Source of the DNA: Chaetoderma sp. LZ-2023a
Lineage: Eukaryota; Mollusca; Caudofoveata; Chaetodermatida; Chaetodermatidae
Reading direction: 5' to 3'
Length of the DNA: 64,000 bases
Assembly (NCBI GenBank): GCA_034401795.1
Contig: CM067366.1
Coordinates: 83,996,147-84,060,146, forward strand
Shown: piece after piece, positions 38,561 to 50,897 of the stretch
How positions within the stretch are numbered: the first letter of the stretch is position 1
Layout of the letters: each line of letters begins with the position of its first letter
Program-made: the position numbers and the translations under genes
The notes under the pieces: generated by a model
What the model saw: only the letters and a program-made list of their open reading frames with translations
Told to the model about the DNA's origin: nothing
The model's database searches: none

Positions 38561-41500
38561 TGAATTGCACACACAAAACTATGTTATTTTCTAAACAGTT
38601 GACGCCATCTTTGCTAAATCTCATTAAATATGCGTATATTCTCGACCAATCAGACGGTGATACCCGTTGCCGAAAACGGGTAATAACGTTACGTACTCGG
38701 ATACTCCTGGAGTGAGTTCAGGAAGGCGAATGTTCGGCGAACGTTCGCGTTCTACACGGTACAGTGTTCAGTTAATAGCGGAAAACGTTTTTCGCTGTCC
38801 TGAACGCACCCAGGCACGGGTAAAACAACTGTACGCATGTGCATGTCTATGTAAAAGCGGAGATTATCGGTTACATATTATGTATGAAATAGCGAAATAA
38901 AAAACAACCGAATGTCAGGTTTGCAGATTTTGTAAATCGCTTCCCTTTCCGTTATAAGACAAATTTGGCATAACACCACCTGCAACTGGTGCATATATTG
39001 TTCTAAAAAAGTTATGCCTATTACGTCGGCTCAAATTAGACTATATTGTAATATACCCATTTCAGAGAATATCTTGGTTTATTCATCCAGATTTCAAAAG
39101 AAATTGTGGATTGAAAATTTATTAATATATATGCAGTCATCACACTAGCTTCATACTCAGTAAAGAATAGACAGGTGCGGATTTCACACACGTCCATTTT
39201 ATGCAAAATTACGATTGATCACGATGATGACATTTCGACAATTATCATTTACAGCCACAAAAAGCTAAAGGCGATGCATGTACTTAACACATATACGGCT
39301 CCAATTGCAATTTAAATTTACATGTACGGGTCCTTGACAGACTATAGACCGATTCCACTTTATGGTTAATGACGCGTAGTAAGAATCTTTGTAGCGTTAC
39401 TGAATACATTTGATTGCGCGTTTGACTTTTTCCGTGACGGGTTTAAAATATTTCATGATACGTTTAACATATTGTAGAACGGGGTAGACTCCGTTAGACG
39501 CGCCTATAAAATAAATAAAATGCGTTTGGTGTTTGGCAACGCCTGGAAACGCTATGAGGTTTTGACGCGAAAAAGACGCATTTTTGTTTCGTTTTTGCTT
39601 CGTCAAACAGTAAAGCTAACTATGATCTGTACTGTATGACAATGCAACACTGTAGTGTTGGAGTTGGAAATACAAATCACTGAAACCTATTACTACGATA
39701 CTGTGCTATTATGTTTATGGTCAGATCAACTAATTAGGGTGGATTGGCACGACTGGCATGGTCAGTAAAAGGTTTAGTGACGAGGTCACAGAAATCATGA
39801 ACCAACATTTAATCTTAGGTCATGGTTACTAGGTCATAAATTTGAAAATGCCTTCAATGTTTTAGTGGATGTGGTCATCCATGATTTATTTAGACTGAAT
39901 TTAACCATTTGCTGCCTGTAATGGCCCTGGTCACTCCAGACTGTAACGGCCCAGACCGGCCCATACATTACCAATGGCATTGATAACAAAATCTTTCCTG
40001 GAAAAGTGCTCGCCTCTTAGCTGCTGGCTGTGTGTGTGTTATGTAGGCGTATTTGTGTGGTGGAATATGGTACCAGTATTTGCGTTGAAGTTATTTTAAG
40101 ATTTGCAGCTTGCCCATCCGCCAAATGCAGTAATATCGCAAAAAAACTCATCACAGGGCATATGGACTAATAATTTATGATCACATAGCATTGTCAGATA
40201 TGCCATTGGTAAAGTATGGAGCGAGCATAGACGCAATTTCATTTATTGCAACTAAAATCTTTTAATATTTTGAGAAAAATGTCAAATTTACGAAAAATAT
40301 TTAAAATTAATTTAGTCCACACAGAACATATATTAAGGCATGTTATAGAGTAAATCGAAATATTATCAAAATATTCGCCACGGTCATTGCATGTAGAATG
40401 CTAACAATGATTATGTGTTCAAAACATTACCCAAACTTGTGGTCATCAAATGTCCCCAATTCACATTAAAAAAACCTGGTTTGACCATGTGTTTCCTTGT
40501 AGTGGTTCCTGGTCAATCATGATGAACCAACTCACTAAATTCAATAACTTCGCCTGTCGCCAGAATGCACGTTTGATCACAAATAACACATGGACCAGAG
40601 TTTGTGGTATGAAAGATTGTGAACAACAGTGAATTCATTATGAAAATACATGTCCAGATTTTCTAGTAGAACCATTGTTTAGGTTTAGCAACAAGGGGGT
40701 GGTGACATTGTGTTCTCTTCAAATCTGGAATGTCGAGTTTTGTGGTCTGCTATTGTAGTCTTGTAATCTCTTTGGGAATATCAACTTGAATAGTTGGGTT
40801 ACAGCACAAGGCCTCAGTGAATTTGCTTACGTTTATCTGATTGTTTGCAGGTTTGATGATGCCATCTGGTTATTTGCAGATTTGATGATGTCATCAGCTT
40901 ATTTGCTGTTTTGATGATGTCATTTATATATAGAGATATGATTAAGGACTAAGGGCCATTCAATTTTGTTCACGGTTAATGCATAAAAAAACATGTCCGC
41001 CGTGGTCCAATCAAAATATAGCATAGGTTTTTCAGTATTCAGATTTCAAATTTGTCTTTTTCAAAACTGTCAGATGAACCGCTGGGCTGATTTCAATTAT
41101 ATTTGGTCGGAAGCATTTTACAAGGCATAAGCCATGGGCTTGTTATTGCCTCAGTGTTTTTTGTCATCTTTCCCCTTTATATATAAGCATAATGATTGTG
41201 AGACAGATGAGGCCACAAGGTCAAATGTCAAGCTTGGTACAAGTCTTGTCGAGCCCTACGCTAAGCTCAATTTAGCAATCTGTATGGTGTGTGGGGACCA
41301 ATGTCCAAGAATTATGTAAAATATTGAAGTTTTTCCAATGCCCTTTTCATAGGTCAAGGTTATATATATAGACATGTTTCAGTCAAACTATTTTCCAAAT
41401 ATTCAAATTTCAATCATCTTAAAGGAAAGGATCAGGGAACTAACAAATTCTCTTGAATGATAGACTTAGATAATAATCGACCTATAGGCACTAGTAAAAA

Positions 41501-42390
41501 ACCCAACTAAATCAGAATAATTTGAAAAAAGCCAATAAATACCATTTATGTCACTTTGGCTGGAACCAGTTAGTGACGTCCGTGGTGTTGTGTGCTCTGG
41601 TGTACACAGAGCGAAGAAATAATACCCGCTCTAGCCGATCATATATAAGCTCAGTTATATTCGCATTAAGCTGATTAGCCACTACTTCCTATATGTAAAA
41701 TACTGTCTAACTGTAAAGCAATTTATCTGAAAGCCGTTGTTTCCAAAGACAGGATCTGCATTCAGTTATGCAAATTTCAAAATATTCAGTAGGTATCATG
41801 TTGCGACCTTGGAAACCAGAAGTGTATTTTGAAATCATTAGGACTGAAACTCGTTGCCTCCACCGGAAACGGTGACTTTCAAATATAATGTTTTCAAAAG
41901 ATTCAATATTGAATTAAAAGTAGTGAGTTAATCGCTCTACATCAGTTAATCGCTCTACATCGGCACCTATAGAGAATACTATTCATACCACACATGGCGG
42001 AGTGCGAAGCACCGGCTACGTCACTAATTGATTCCATGTTACACGATCCTAGATTTAGTAGGCCCTAAATGCTTTTTCTCAAATAATCCTTTCCATTTCA
42101 TTTCCATTTTTACTGGTAGTAGTTTATGTAATATTGGGTGAAATTGCCAATAAACATCATTTGTTATTTCCCTATCCCTTCCTTTAAGGGTTTAGGTATA
42201 GTAATTGTTTGTTATGCTATGCCATAATTAGTGTACATGATTACGTGTCTATTGGCGAGCCTATGTGTATCTACTGAGCACATCTTTAGTTTGTTTTAAA
42301 CGCTTTGTGCTAGCAGAAATCACTCATAGTTACAAAATATAGGCAAGGACACGCAGGCTTATTATAGCTTTATACCATCGGACCTATCTC
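38561..42390. other. Long non-coding stretch, little recognised
   Basis: The only repeat noted before 41,690 is at about 39335-39640 (AAACGGGTTT/GACGCG-rich, ending AAAGCTAACTATGATCTGTA), an inverted relative of 15005-15265. Diverged half copies of the palindromic MITE occur at about 41,730-41,900. No exon with family resemblance was found. Confidence 0.5.
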
Positions 42391-42394
42391 CCAT

Positions 42395-42850
42395 TGTAAT
42401 TGCGTATATATATTAAAAGTTACTTCATTTTATCACAGTGTGTGCGCCTTAGATGTTAATTCCAGTTATGATAGTGTATAAACCTGATAAGTTATTTCCA
42501 TTTATCATAGCATATTCATCTTAGGAGGTAACGCTTCATTTTACCGTATAAGCATCATCAGTTATCTCCCTTGATTTTTGCTTGTAAACCAGTGGCTGTG
42601 TGAGTGATTTCCCTTTGCCATAGCTTATGAACCATAGGAGTTATAGCCCTTTATCATAGCACATCACATAGATAGTATCTCTATCAGCGGTATATCAATC
42701 GTAGGCGCTATGGAGTTAGCTCCCTTTATAATATCATATAAAATTCAGTGTTATCTTCCTCTATCATAGTTTATTGAAACCATAGGATTTATTTCCCTTT
42801 ACCATAGCTTTTAAACCTCAGCGGTACATTCTTTATTAAGGTTAATAAGC
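42395..42850. repeat. Degenerate tandem repeat with GTTATCTCCCTTTATCATAG words
   Basis: Units of roughly 50-60 bp repeat GTTAT(C/T)TCC(A/C)TTT(A/T)NCATAG followed by an AAACC-ATAGGAG-like segment. About seven to eight units are recognisable but heavily diverged. Confidence 0.65.
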
Positions 42851-42889
42851 AGGGCTCAAAATGGAGAGATCCGATCTGTCACTCATAAT

Positions 42890-43270
42890 GACATCAATAT
42901 CAAATCATCACATGTAGGTCGACATCACAATCAAATGTGTAATGAATGGCATATCTAGCTCCGTCCTGACAATTTAAAAGTCTGCCAAGTGTACAAGTTG
43001 TATGTTTTTGACGAATTTACTATTTAATAAGCATTTTGTTGAATATTTTTATTCTGTTTGACTGGGTGCTGTTGCTGCCATAAGCAAAGTCAAATTAGTT
43101 ACAAAATGTTTAACAGCTTACCTGTATACTTACGTTGTGAATAGGATTCTGAGAATTCAGTGATCAAAGTATATACTCACAACCCGTGGGTAGAGCTTAG
43201 TTAGAAATAGACGGAGCATAGCTAGAAATGGCTCCCCATGTTAGTGGTGGTCCTCTGGTCCATGGCTAGT
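42890..43270. mobile_element. Composite repeat containing the palindromic MITE
   Basis: The order is TGAATGGCATATCTAGCTCC, GTGTACAAGTTGTATG, ACTATTTAATAAGCAT, the MITE (43030-43125), CAGCTTACCTGTATAC, a GGATTCTGAGAATTCAGTG block and GAGCTTAGTTAGAAATAGAC. The same order recurs at 52780-53165, 52060-52400 and 63530-63850, so the hairpin is the core of a longer mobile family. Confidence 0.75.
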
Positions 43271-43877
43271 AAAATTGCTGATGGACCAGTAAAGCAACTT
43301 AACTCACTTGTCGGACTGGCTAAAAGGAATTTTCAGTTTGCGTTGCATAGTTAAACATGACTGGTTTGTGTGTCTAATGCCGCATCCAAGCTTTCATAGT
43401 TTTTAGGTAAATGGCATCAAAATTACGTGATCACGGACAATAACATAATATTAAAGCTGATTAAAATATTGACTTACAGGAAAATCAAGTTTTGGCTCTA
43501 TTCACATTAAGAGATCTCGTCATACACATAGGTTTATAATCCTATAGATTACAGAATAATTTTTGATTGATGGCCACTAATCATCTATTCAGCATTGCTT
43601 TTGATTTCCTAAGAGCTGTTAAAACTGTGAAATGTCTCACTTGAGGAAATCCAGGGTTGGTGCCTTATTGTACGTATTAACAAGTTATTGCACTGTCATA
43701 TTCCTGTGTGTGATGTGACACCAGTACTTGCTAAATTCATTTGTAGAATTGAATCCAGAACATCTAGAATATTAATTGTGAAATGCTATGAGTTAAATGT
43801 TAACAATTGCATTAATGGAATGAAGGTCGCTTTATTTCAATTTAAAGGCAAACAGAAATTGTTAGACATTAGATATT
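43271..43877. other. Non-coding stretch, nothing recognised
   Basis: AT-rich sequence between the composite repeat and the next MITE; the short open frames show no family resemblance. Confidence 0.5.
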
Positions 43878-44092
43878 TTAACTCTTTCATGACGAAGGCG
43901 GACAAAACCGGCCTCTGCTGCGTTTTTAAGGAATGTCCATTTACAGGTCAAGAGAAGACTCTTTGAAAATTTACCGAGCCAGTAATTCCAGTAGTAAATT
44001 TTCCAAGATAGTTTTCTCTTGGCCTGCAAATGGACATTTAATAAGCACATATTTTTATATTCTTGATCAAATCATGGCTTTAAAGGGCTAAG
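43878..44092. mobile_element. TTAA-family MITE with shortened centre
   Basis: TTTTAACTCTTTCATGACG to ATGGCTTTAAAGGGCTAA. The central palindrome is reduced to ACCGAGCCAGTAATTCCAG. Confidence 0.7.
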
Positions 44093-44264
44093 CTAATCTG
44101 ACTGAGAGCGTGACCTGCATTAATCAAATTGATCTTAAAATATTCAAGAGAATCATTAGTATATTAGAAAGGATTTCGTAAGCCTGGTCTGTAGAAGTGA
44201 AAGAGTTAAGTAAGACATATCTGCCTGTCATGTTTCTGTCAGCAATGGACCTTTCCAGACTGCG

Positions 44265-44410
44265 CTAAGCACCAGGAGGGACTTCTTGTCAAACAGCCAA
44301 ACTTTGGGTACAATATTTGAATCAGGTAACACTGGTGCAGCAATTTGTACATGGTGAGTGATGTGATGATAGGACATTGCACCTTGAAATGATTTTCATG
44401 CGGCTGGACA
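44265..44410. repeat. Dispersed repeat, copy 1 (ACTTCTTGTCAAACAGCCAA)
   Basis: It shares ACTTCTTGTC-AACAGCCAAAC, GCAATTTGTACATG and AGGACATTGCACCTTGAAAT in the same order and orientation with 47115-47200, on the far side of the LINE remnant. Confidence 0.75.
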
Positions 44411-44654
44411 CTTGGCATATGCAAAAGGTTTTTTATACCTTCACTTAGCTTCCCATTTAAATCACTCAGTGCCCTTTGATCTGTCAACTATTTAATACTT
44501 GTGTTTTTGTTGTTTTTAGCACCCACTGCTGTTGTTACTGACTCGGTTGGTGATACCCTGGATTGTGAGAGATGGTAGAACGCAGCCTTTGATAACTGCC
44601 CCATCTGTCAAAACACTTTCCCCTTAATGGGAAGAGGGTATTGCAATTGGGTCT

Positions 44655-44945
44655 CTGTCTGTCTGCCTGCCTGCCTGCCTGCCTGACTGACTGATTGACT
44701 GACGGACGGACTGACTGAATGTCTGTCTGTGTCTCCAGAGCTGCATCTCAAAAACTGCTAATCCGATTTGGCGGAAATTTTAACACAGCAAATGAGCTTG
44801 CTGTCCAAGGGGATTTCTGTACTTTAGCTTTGATAAAAGAATGCAGATTCGCATCGGGATCCAAATTCTGGGTCTGTGAATGTCTTGAAAACTGCTGGCC
44901 TGATTTGCCGCAACTTTTAACACAGGATGTGACGATACACTAGTG
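44655..44945. repeat. CTGCCTGCCTG/GACTGACTGA tract and adjoining dispersed repeat
   Basis: A degenerate tetranucleotide tract (GTCTGTCTGCCTGCC, GACTGACTGATTGACTG) precedes two similar blocks (TCAAAAACTGCTAATCCGAT and TGAAAACTGCTGGCCTGATT, each followed by a TTTTAACACA word). This resembles a widespread type of invertebrate dispersed repeat. Confidence 0.6.
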
Positions 44946-45389
44946 TTTCACATCTTTGGACGCTATCCAGAAAATAAATCCAGAAAATCTGAACAAATTC
45001 GAAAATCAGAATTTTTACAATTCGGAACCTTTGATTGAAAAAATAATACAGGAGAGAGATGAAATTGGCAGATACCTTCCTGCAACTATGAGGACCAATA
45101 CAACCGCTACTGCTGCTGGTGGTGGTGTTTTAAGTTTAACCTGGGCTCAACGACACCTTAGGACCCAGGCCTTACATTATGCCGTACCAGAAGGAATTAG
45201 TTCGAAACAATGTTACATTCGATCAACCTTTATATGCACACGTTGTAGACACGGTGGCTGCTGCAGGTAGTGATGGTGAACTATCATCGGTAGTGGTATG
45301 GCTGTGTGGATTTCATCTACCTATGTCTTTCTTGGGGACTGTTGGATGCATAATGTATAGAAGTGGACTCAAGGATTTGTGGTCACTTG

Positions 45390-46820
45390 TTTATGGAGAT
45401 AACTATTGGATGTGCATCTGGACCTGATGGCATGAGCAATGAACTATTCAAATATGCAAGTGGTATTATGTCAAAACCTGTCACACACCTAATCAATTCA
45501 GCTGTTATGCGCCCCATCGACGCAGTAGGCAAAGGCACCCTTATCGCACTACCCAAACTCAAGAAGCCACCTGGACCCCCAGCCAATCTGCGGCCCATTG
45601 TGCTCCTTAACAGCATACAAAAAATCCTATCCAATGTTACTCTATGCCGCATCCGAGATAAGATTGATTACTTCACTGGATCATACCAAAGTGGCTTCAA
45701 ACGTGGATGCAGCTGCGCAGACATTGTATGAGCTCAACGCATGCTTGTGTCGGTAGTCATGTCCAAACACTGGGATTTCCACAAAATGGGGCATTAACCA
45801 TTTCGACACAATTAAACGCTCAAAGATCCTAGATGTACTACGCCAGGCCAGTTGCAATGAAGATGAGCAACGACTAGTGAGACTACTGCTTGCAGACACC
45901 AAGCTGAGAGTACGAGTCAAGTCAGTGAAGTCTGTAGAGTTTAAGACATCAATCGGCTCCCCACAGGGAGATGGTCTATCTCCGGTGCTTTTCACGTGTC
46001 ACCTTGCTACTCCCTCGAAATCTGTACACGAAAGTTCCACAAGACCAAACCCCCATTGCCAATAGTGGGTATGCCGCTAAAGATGGAATATGCCGACGAT
46101 GTGGACTTCATAGACGAGGAAAAGAAACCCCTTGACGATCTTCTCCCAATAGCTGCAAGCAAACTAAAAATTGAGAATGTCTTTATGAGTGAATCCAAAA
46201 CAGAGTTCACCCACATATACGTATCTACAAAGCATGAAACTAAAGAAAATGATGATCCACTTCGTGGCAGCGAAGCGTGCAGTAATATTAAAATCTGGGT
46301 TCACTGCTTTGTAGTACTGCTGACATTGTTGCACACTGCGTCATGGGGAACATAGCTTTCCAGTCCTTCTGGACGCTATGGATTCGTAGATCAAAGATGA
46401 CCTTGATAAAAAGGCTATGTTTATACAATGCAACCTGCGTACCCTTGATGCCATGTAACTGTAACAGCTAGGCAGCCTCAAAGGCAGCTCTATACAAACT
46501 CGATGCCTGCCACCGCAACCACCTACGCATAATCACTGGACACCGATGGCCAAACAGCATAATTTCCAACGATGTACTATACAAGATATGTTTGGCAATA
46601 TGCTAAGGATGCCAGAAGAGACACCAGCACAGAGAGCCTTGAAATTCTCCCTACTCTGAGCCAGTAAATACAAAGCCAGGAGATGACGTCATTGCATAAA
46701 TCTGCTAAGCGTGCTACGAGGTGACCTCAAGAAAGCAGGACTCCGTACACTCAAGTCAAGAATAGACCTGAGGAAGCTAAGAATTTCGGATGAGGACAAG
46801 ACACGGTGGGCTGATTGCAG
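45390..46820 (+). pseudogene. Non-LTR reverse transcriptase remnant
   Basis: In several frames: SGPDGMSNELFKYASGIMSK, LRPIVLLNSIQKILS, GSYQSGFKRGCSCADIV (then TGA at about 45729), FDTIKRSKILDVLRQ (motif A region), SIGSPQGDGLSPVLFT (motif B), MEYADDVDFIDE (catalytic motif C, about 46088), and C-terminal pieces RNHLRIITGHRWPN, PEETPAQRALKFSLL and DLKKAGLRTLKSRIDLRKLR. The order fits a LINE reverse transcriptase and its C-terminal region; clade not determined. Multiple stops, frameshifts and missing endonuclease show it is dead. It is clearly a different family from the LINE copies at 17552 and 56210. Confidence 0.87.
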
Positions 46821-46849
46821 CTGTAGGATGTTTCTACTACTACAGCCGC

Positions 46850-48590
46850 AGAATACAGTAATCATACATACATTCTCTATTGATAAGATGTTGACAGGGC
46901 ATTCATATGCTAGAGCAATGTGTACCCATTACTTGACCCAGACAGCATTAGCTGTCGTTTTGTTGAATACAATTGAAATAAATGAAATCTTGTAAACAAC
47001 TTGGTTCTTTGCATGCAACTGTCACAAATGAAACCCAACCTTCGGGAGACGCCACAAACAATGTTCTGACAGTGGTCATTGAGAAGTCGGAACCTATCAA
47101 GCTCCACGTAGTGACTTCTTGTCGAACAGCCAAACACTGATGCGGCAATTTGTACATGTTGAGTGATGTGGTGATAGGACATTGCACCTTGAAATGTATA
47201 TTCAACAGAGCTGAGGAAATCCTACCAATTACTGGATAACAAAGATGTGGAAAACTAGTTGCATGGCTAACCATCATTTCTCCATTGTCAAAAAGTCATG
47301 GATTAGTGTCAATAGGGTCATTGGTTGTAGTTAACGACGCCATCAACTAATGCTGCAGTAGATATTGCAACCGTGGCAACCCAGAAATTAACGGACACGA
47401 CGATAGAAGATGTTCTTTTATATCGGAACGGACGTGTTCTCTCATTGGCAGCCGTCACCAACTATGTAAAAGTGAGCGAAAAAAGTACATCAATGAACAC
47501 CTGTTCAACACGATTATCTGCTTGATAGTCAGATGGGGGACTTCGCTTCATGCCTAGAGTAGGAGTTAACCCCTAGTTCTCGATATATCAGTGAGAATGT
47601 CGTCATGCACCATGCCATCGAATCATATGCCACAAGTGAACAAACTTAGTCCAAAGAATAGCATGTTCGTAGTACTGCGATGGGTGGTATGAGCACAAAA
47701 TGGGCCATATGCATTGACTTGTACAAACCATACGTACCATATGTACAAATGAAATTTGATACAAGCAGTTGTGAGCGAGGATATGAATGCAGGAAAGCTG
47801 CGTCGTATTCATTGTTCACCGTTATGTGGTTAGTGTCACGGTGGTGGCTGCAGCCATTGTAAAAAAATCCAGAGACTGATAAACATGCATACGATGAGTC
47901 GAGCAGTGAGGTCCAATATTGAGAACCCACTGAGCATATGCAGTCTGACAATGGTTCTGATGAAGAGGATGCAGATGATGAAAGGCCTGATCAATCATTC
48001 ATTTTATTCATAATAGATGGATCAATTTCTAGCTATACCCGCTAAACCATACATACAACAGCTACATATAACAGCTAGTCAAATTAGTTTCAAAATATTC
48101 AACCGAATGTTTATTAAATTGTAAATTCGCCTAAACCATAAAATTAGACACATTCGTGTTATTTTGATTGCGTGGCCAGCTACCAAGTTACGTATTTAAT
48201 AATGGGGTCATATATACTATTTCTCTTGGAGAATACCCGCAGACCGAGTAACTATGAGGACCCCTCCCCTCCCCCGTCACATGTTGCGTCCTTGAATTAT
48301 CTATAATCAGTTAACAGAAACTGAACACACCCCCCCCCTCACCTCCATCCCACCCCATCCCATCTGGTTCCGGCACCGGCGTACTTGCCTGGAGTAGCAA
48401 CTGCTTTCACCAGCGACTGTAGATATGTGCGGTTATATCTAGATAGTATATAAAATGTAATATTTAAACACCTGCGAGTAAAATATCAAAGACGATGACC
48501 ATTAAATGAAGCCGCTGAGGTATGTATGTCGAGTAGGGTATTTTTTTTAAATGTCTGACTACTGCAAACAATCAGACAATAATTTCAATG
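46850..48590. other. Non-coding stretch between LINE remnant and hairpin MITE
   Basis: It contains the second copy of the 44265 repeat (47115-47200) and a half copy of the palindromic MITE at about 48070-48110 with a GGATCAATTTCTAGCTATAC edge. A C-rich tract occupies about 48255-48365. Nothing else was recognised. Confidence 0.5.
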
Positions 48591-48596
48591 GACAAT

Positions 48597-48709
48597 AACT
48601 CTGGATCTGCTGAATATTTTGAAAACAATTTGACTGAAAGTTGTTGATGGACTAGCCACCAACAACTTTCAGTCAAATTGTTTTCAAAATATTCAGCAGG
48701 TCCAGAGTT
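48597..48709. mobile_element. Near-perfect hairpin copy of the palindromic MITE
   Basis: Arms of about 50 bp (AACTCTGGATCTGCTGAATA ... CTGAAAGTTGTTG) and their inverse are mirrored almost without mismatch around a loop of about 10 nt (ATGGACTAGC). It is the youngest-looking copy in the window and the best candidate for a folded transcript. Confidence 0.9.
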
Positions 48710-50080
48710 GCACCCCATGGAAAATGTAGTCTGTAGAAATTCAGCAACCAGACAGTTAATTCACGATATTAGCATTACAATCAAGATGATTATCTTAGAG
48801 AAAATGTCCCGTCAAACACGACGTTTACATTAATAGTGGCCCCTGTTGACATGGCTGTAAAATGTAGACAGACAAATATTTATTTCTTGCGTAGTAGCTT
48901 AGCCATATAAGCTGGCAGGTACGTCGTCTTTTGACATGAATCCATCACATAATTATACAATATATTGTCGGATATCGCGTGCTGTAGCGGCTGTTCAAAT
49001 ATCAGGCTCCGGGATGTGTAGGATTTCTTTGTATCGACTATATGTATTGATTCTGTTTGAGCCAGTCATTCAAATACTCACGTTTATGCATGAGGGTGAT
49101 GTTTAATCACATTTCCCTGCCAAACCATATTTAATATGTGTAAATAAATACATATTAAAGCGGTCTGAAAATTCCTCATAATGCGCCATAACATAGTCCA
49201 TTTTATGTGTCCGCTGATTAGACATTAAGTGCTTATTCGAATTAAAGGATATTGTATCTGGCGCTAAGAAAACACGACCCGCTGTGGACCCAATCAATGG
49301 CGCTCTTGACTTGAAAATCGTTTTACCGTATATTGATACTACTCAATAGTAATGAGAGCAGACCACACACGTGCGCACATATGCCTATAGGCTCCCTGGT
49401 GGGCGCACGCGCGTGTACAAGACAACATGCCTTAAATGAAATGGTATCTTAAGATAGATCAGTTAACATAGAAATGTATTTATTTTTGGGTCAATATGAT
49501 GACAACCTGTCTCTAAAGATCATAGTCGTCTGATGGCAAATGTTTCTCTCAATCTTGGACGTTATATCCTAACAGTCCGACCCCGGCGGGTGGGAATGAA
49601 GTTGGGGTGGGGCGCGGAGATGCATGGACATCCACTCACCCAGATATTGGCAGTAAAATGTCTGTTTAATGAATGTGCCAATCCATAACCCTGAATACAG
49701 TCAACTGCTTCTCAGAGCGCCTACATTTTGCGGTTCCGAGTTGGGAAACGTGACAGGGCATCTGAGCTCCCCATAACCGCGGTCTCCTTGTTCTAGACAT
49801 GACACATTCTTCTAATAGGTTGATGGGTGTCCAACTCTTATCTTACCCGACCCCGCAGCTATTCGGATAGGCGTGGCAGGAATGACTACCAGGCCCACCA
49901 TGGTATCCATATCTCTGCCGCACGGCCGTGTGAGAGTTAGAGCAGACTTCTGCAAGCTGATGTCAGTATCACATTGTTATCTTATTTCCACGTAGGTATA
50001 TATCCGAGTAACATTTCATCTTGTCACGACATATGTTTTTTCACTTCAACGTTATGAAGCTACTAATCAAATTCCATGCA
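48710..50080. other. Non-coding stretch, nothing recognised
   Basis: Slightly GC-richer around 49550-49920. No repeat ends, RNA gene or protein resemblance was recognised. Confidence 0.5.
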
Positions 50081-50084
50081 AACA

Positions 50085-50250
50085 AAGGAATCGAGCCCGC
50101 AACCGGCGAAGGCGCCAGGAATCATAGCCCACAAACGCTATCACCACCTCATTGGCGCAAGACTTGCGGCGTTGGTGTGGTGGAAGCGTTTGTAGGCTAT
50201 GACGCTGGCACATTCGCTGGTTGTGGGTTCGATTCCCTGTCAATGCCAAC
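50085..50250. mobile_element. Inverted pair of tRNA-like SINE heads
   Basis: On the - strand (50158-50085) and on the + strand (50168-50250) lie related sequences, each with an A-box-like segment (GTGTGGTGGAAGCG / GAGGTGGTGATAGCG), GCGTTTGTAGGCTATGA and a B box (GGGTTCGATTCC / GGGCTCGATTCC). The + copy begins GGCGTTG and ends CAATGCC, which pair as a seven-base acceptor-like stem with one G-U. Arms are too irregular for a functional tRNA, so a tRNA-derived SINE arranged head to head is the better reading. Confidence 0.7.
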
Positions 50251-50388
50251 ATCCCGTAATGCCACGACTTCTTGTATAACCGTGCAAACAAAAGCTTCGT
50301 TCTGGCAATAAATGTCAACCCAACTCTTGAAAACAAATCATACCACTTATACGGGGAGGACGGACTCACAATAGCCCTTGAATCGGTT

Positions 50389-50760
50389 GGGTTCGAAGAC
50401 GACTTAGGCATATTTATACAGACAATTTTACTTTAGTAAGCATATGCAGGAACAGGTAAATAAAGCAAATAGGATAATATCAATAACCAACAGAACATAC
50501 ACATACTTAAATGATGATAATTTCACTCTGCTGTATCGAGAATTAGTACGCCCTCAAATTCCATATTATAATGCTGGTTAGTGCTCATACAAAGAAAAAA
50601 TAGCAATACTATCGCAAATCTCGAAAGAATGCAACCAGACAGATTCCCACAAGGAAAGGATTGGGCTAACCTCGTAGGGTAAAGGACTAAATATTCCAAC
50701 TCTGAAACATGGAGAACGCCGTGGAGATAGTGATTGAAGTTGATAAAAAAATTTACACAC
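50389..50760 (+). pseudogene. LINE reverse transcriptase C-terminal remnant
   Basis: One frame reads MQEQVNKANRIISITNRTYT, YLNDDNFTLLYRELVRPQIP, YYNAG, stop, CSYKEKIAILSQISKECNQ and GLNIPTLKHGERRGDSD. It closely resembles the thumb/C-terminal part of animal LINE reverse transcriptases (typically ...FTLLYRELVRPQLEYCNAVW...LNIPTLKHRR). Three or more stops and loss of the core make it a fossil. Confidence 0.82.
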
Positions 50761-50897
50761 GATTATTAGAATACACAACAAACAAAACTCCTACATTAAA
50801 CAATGGATTAACACAAGGACACACAGACAAACTAACGAAAAGTAATTTTACACATAAATTTAGAAAAACATTACATTACCATTAGCATAATTGATGC

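Noticed and set aside
47646-47990. Acidic stretch near 47950 as a piggyBac transposase start
   Set aside because: Only a short acidic word is visible, with no DDD motif or further similarity.
50168-50250. Functional tRNA gene
   Set aside because: B box and acceptor-like pairing are present, but D, anticodon and T arms do not form properly and an inverted copy lies beside it; SINE is the better reading.
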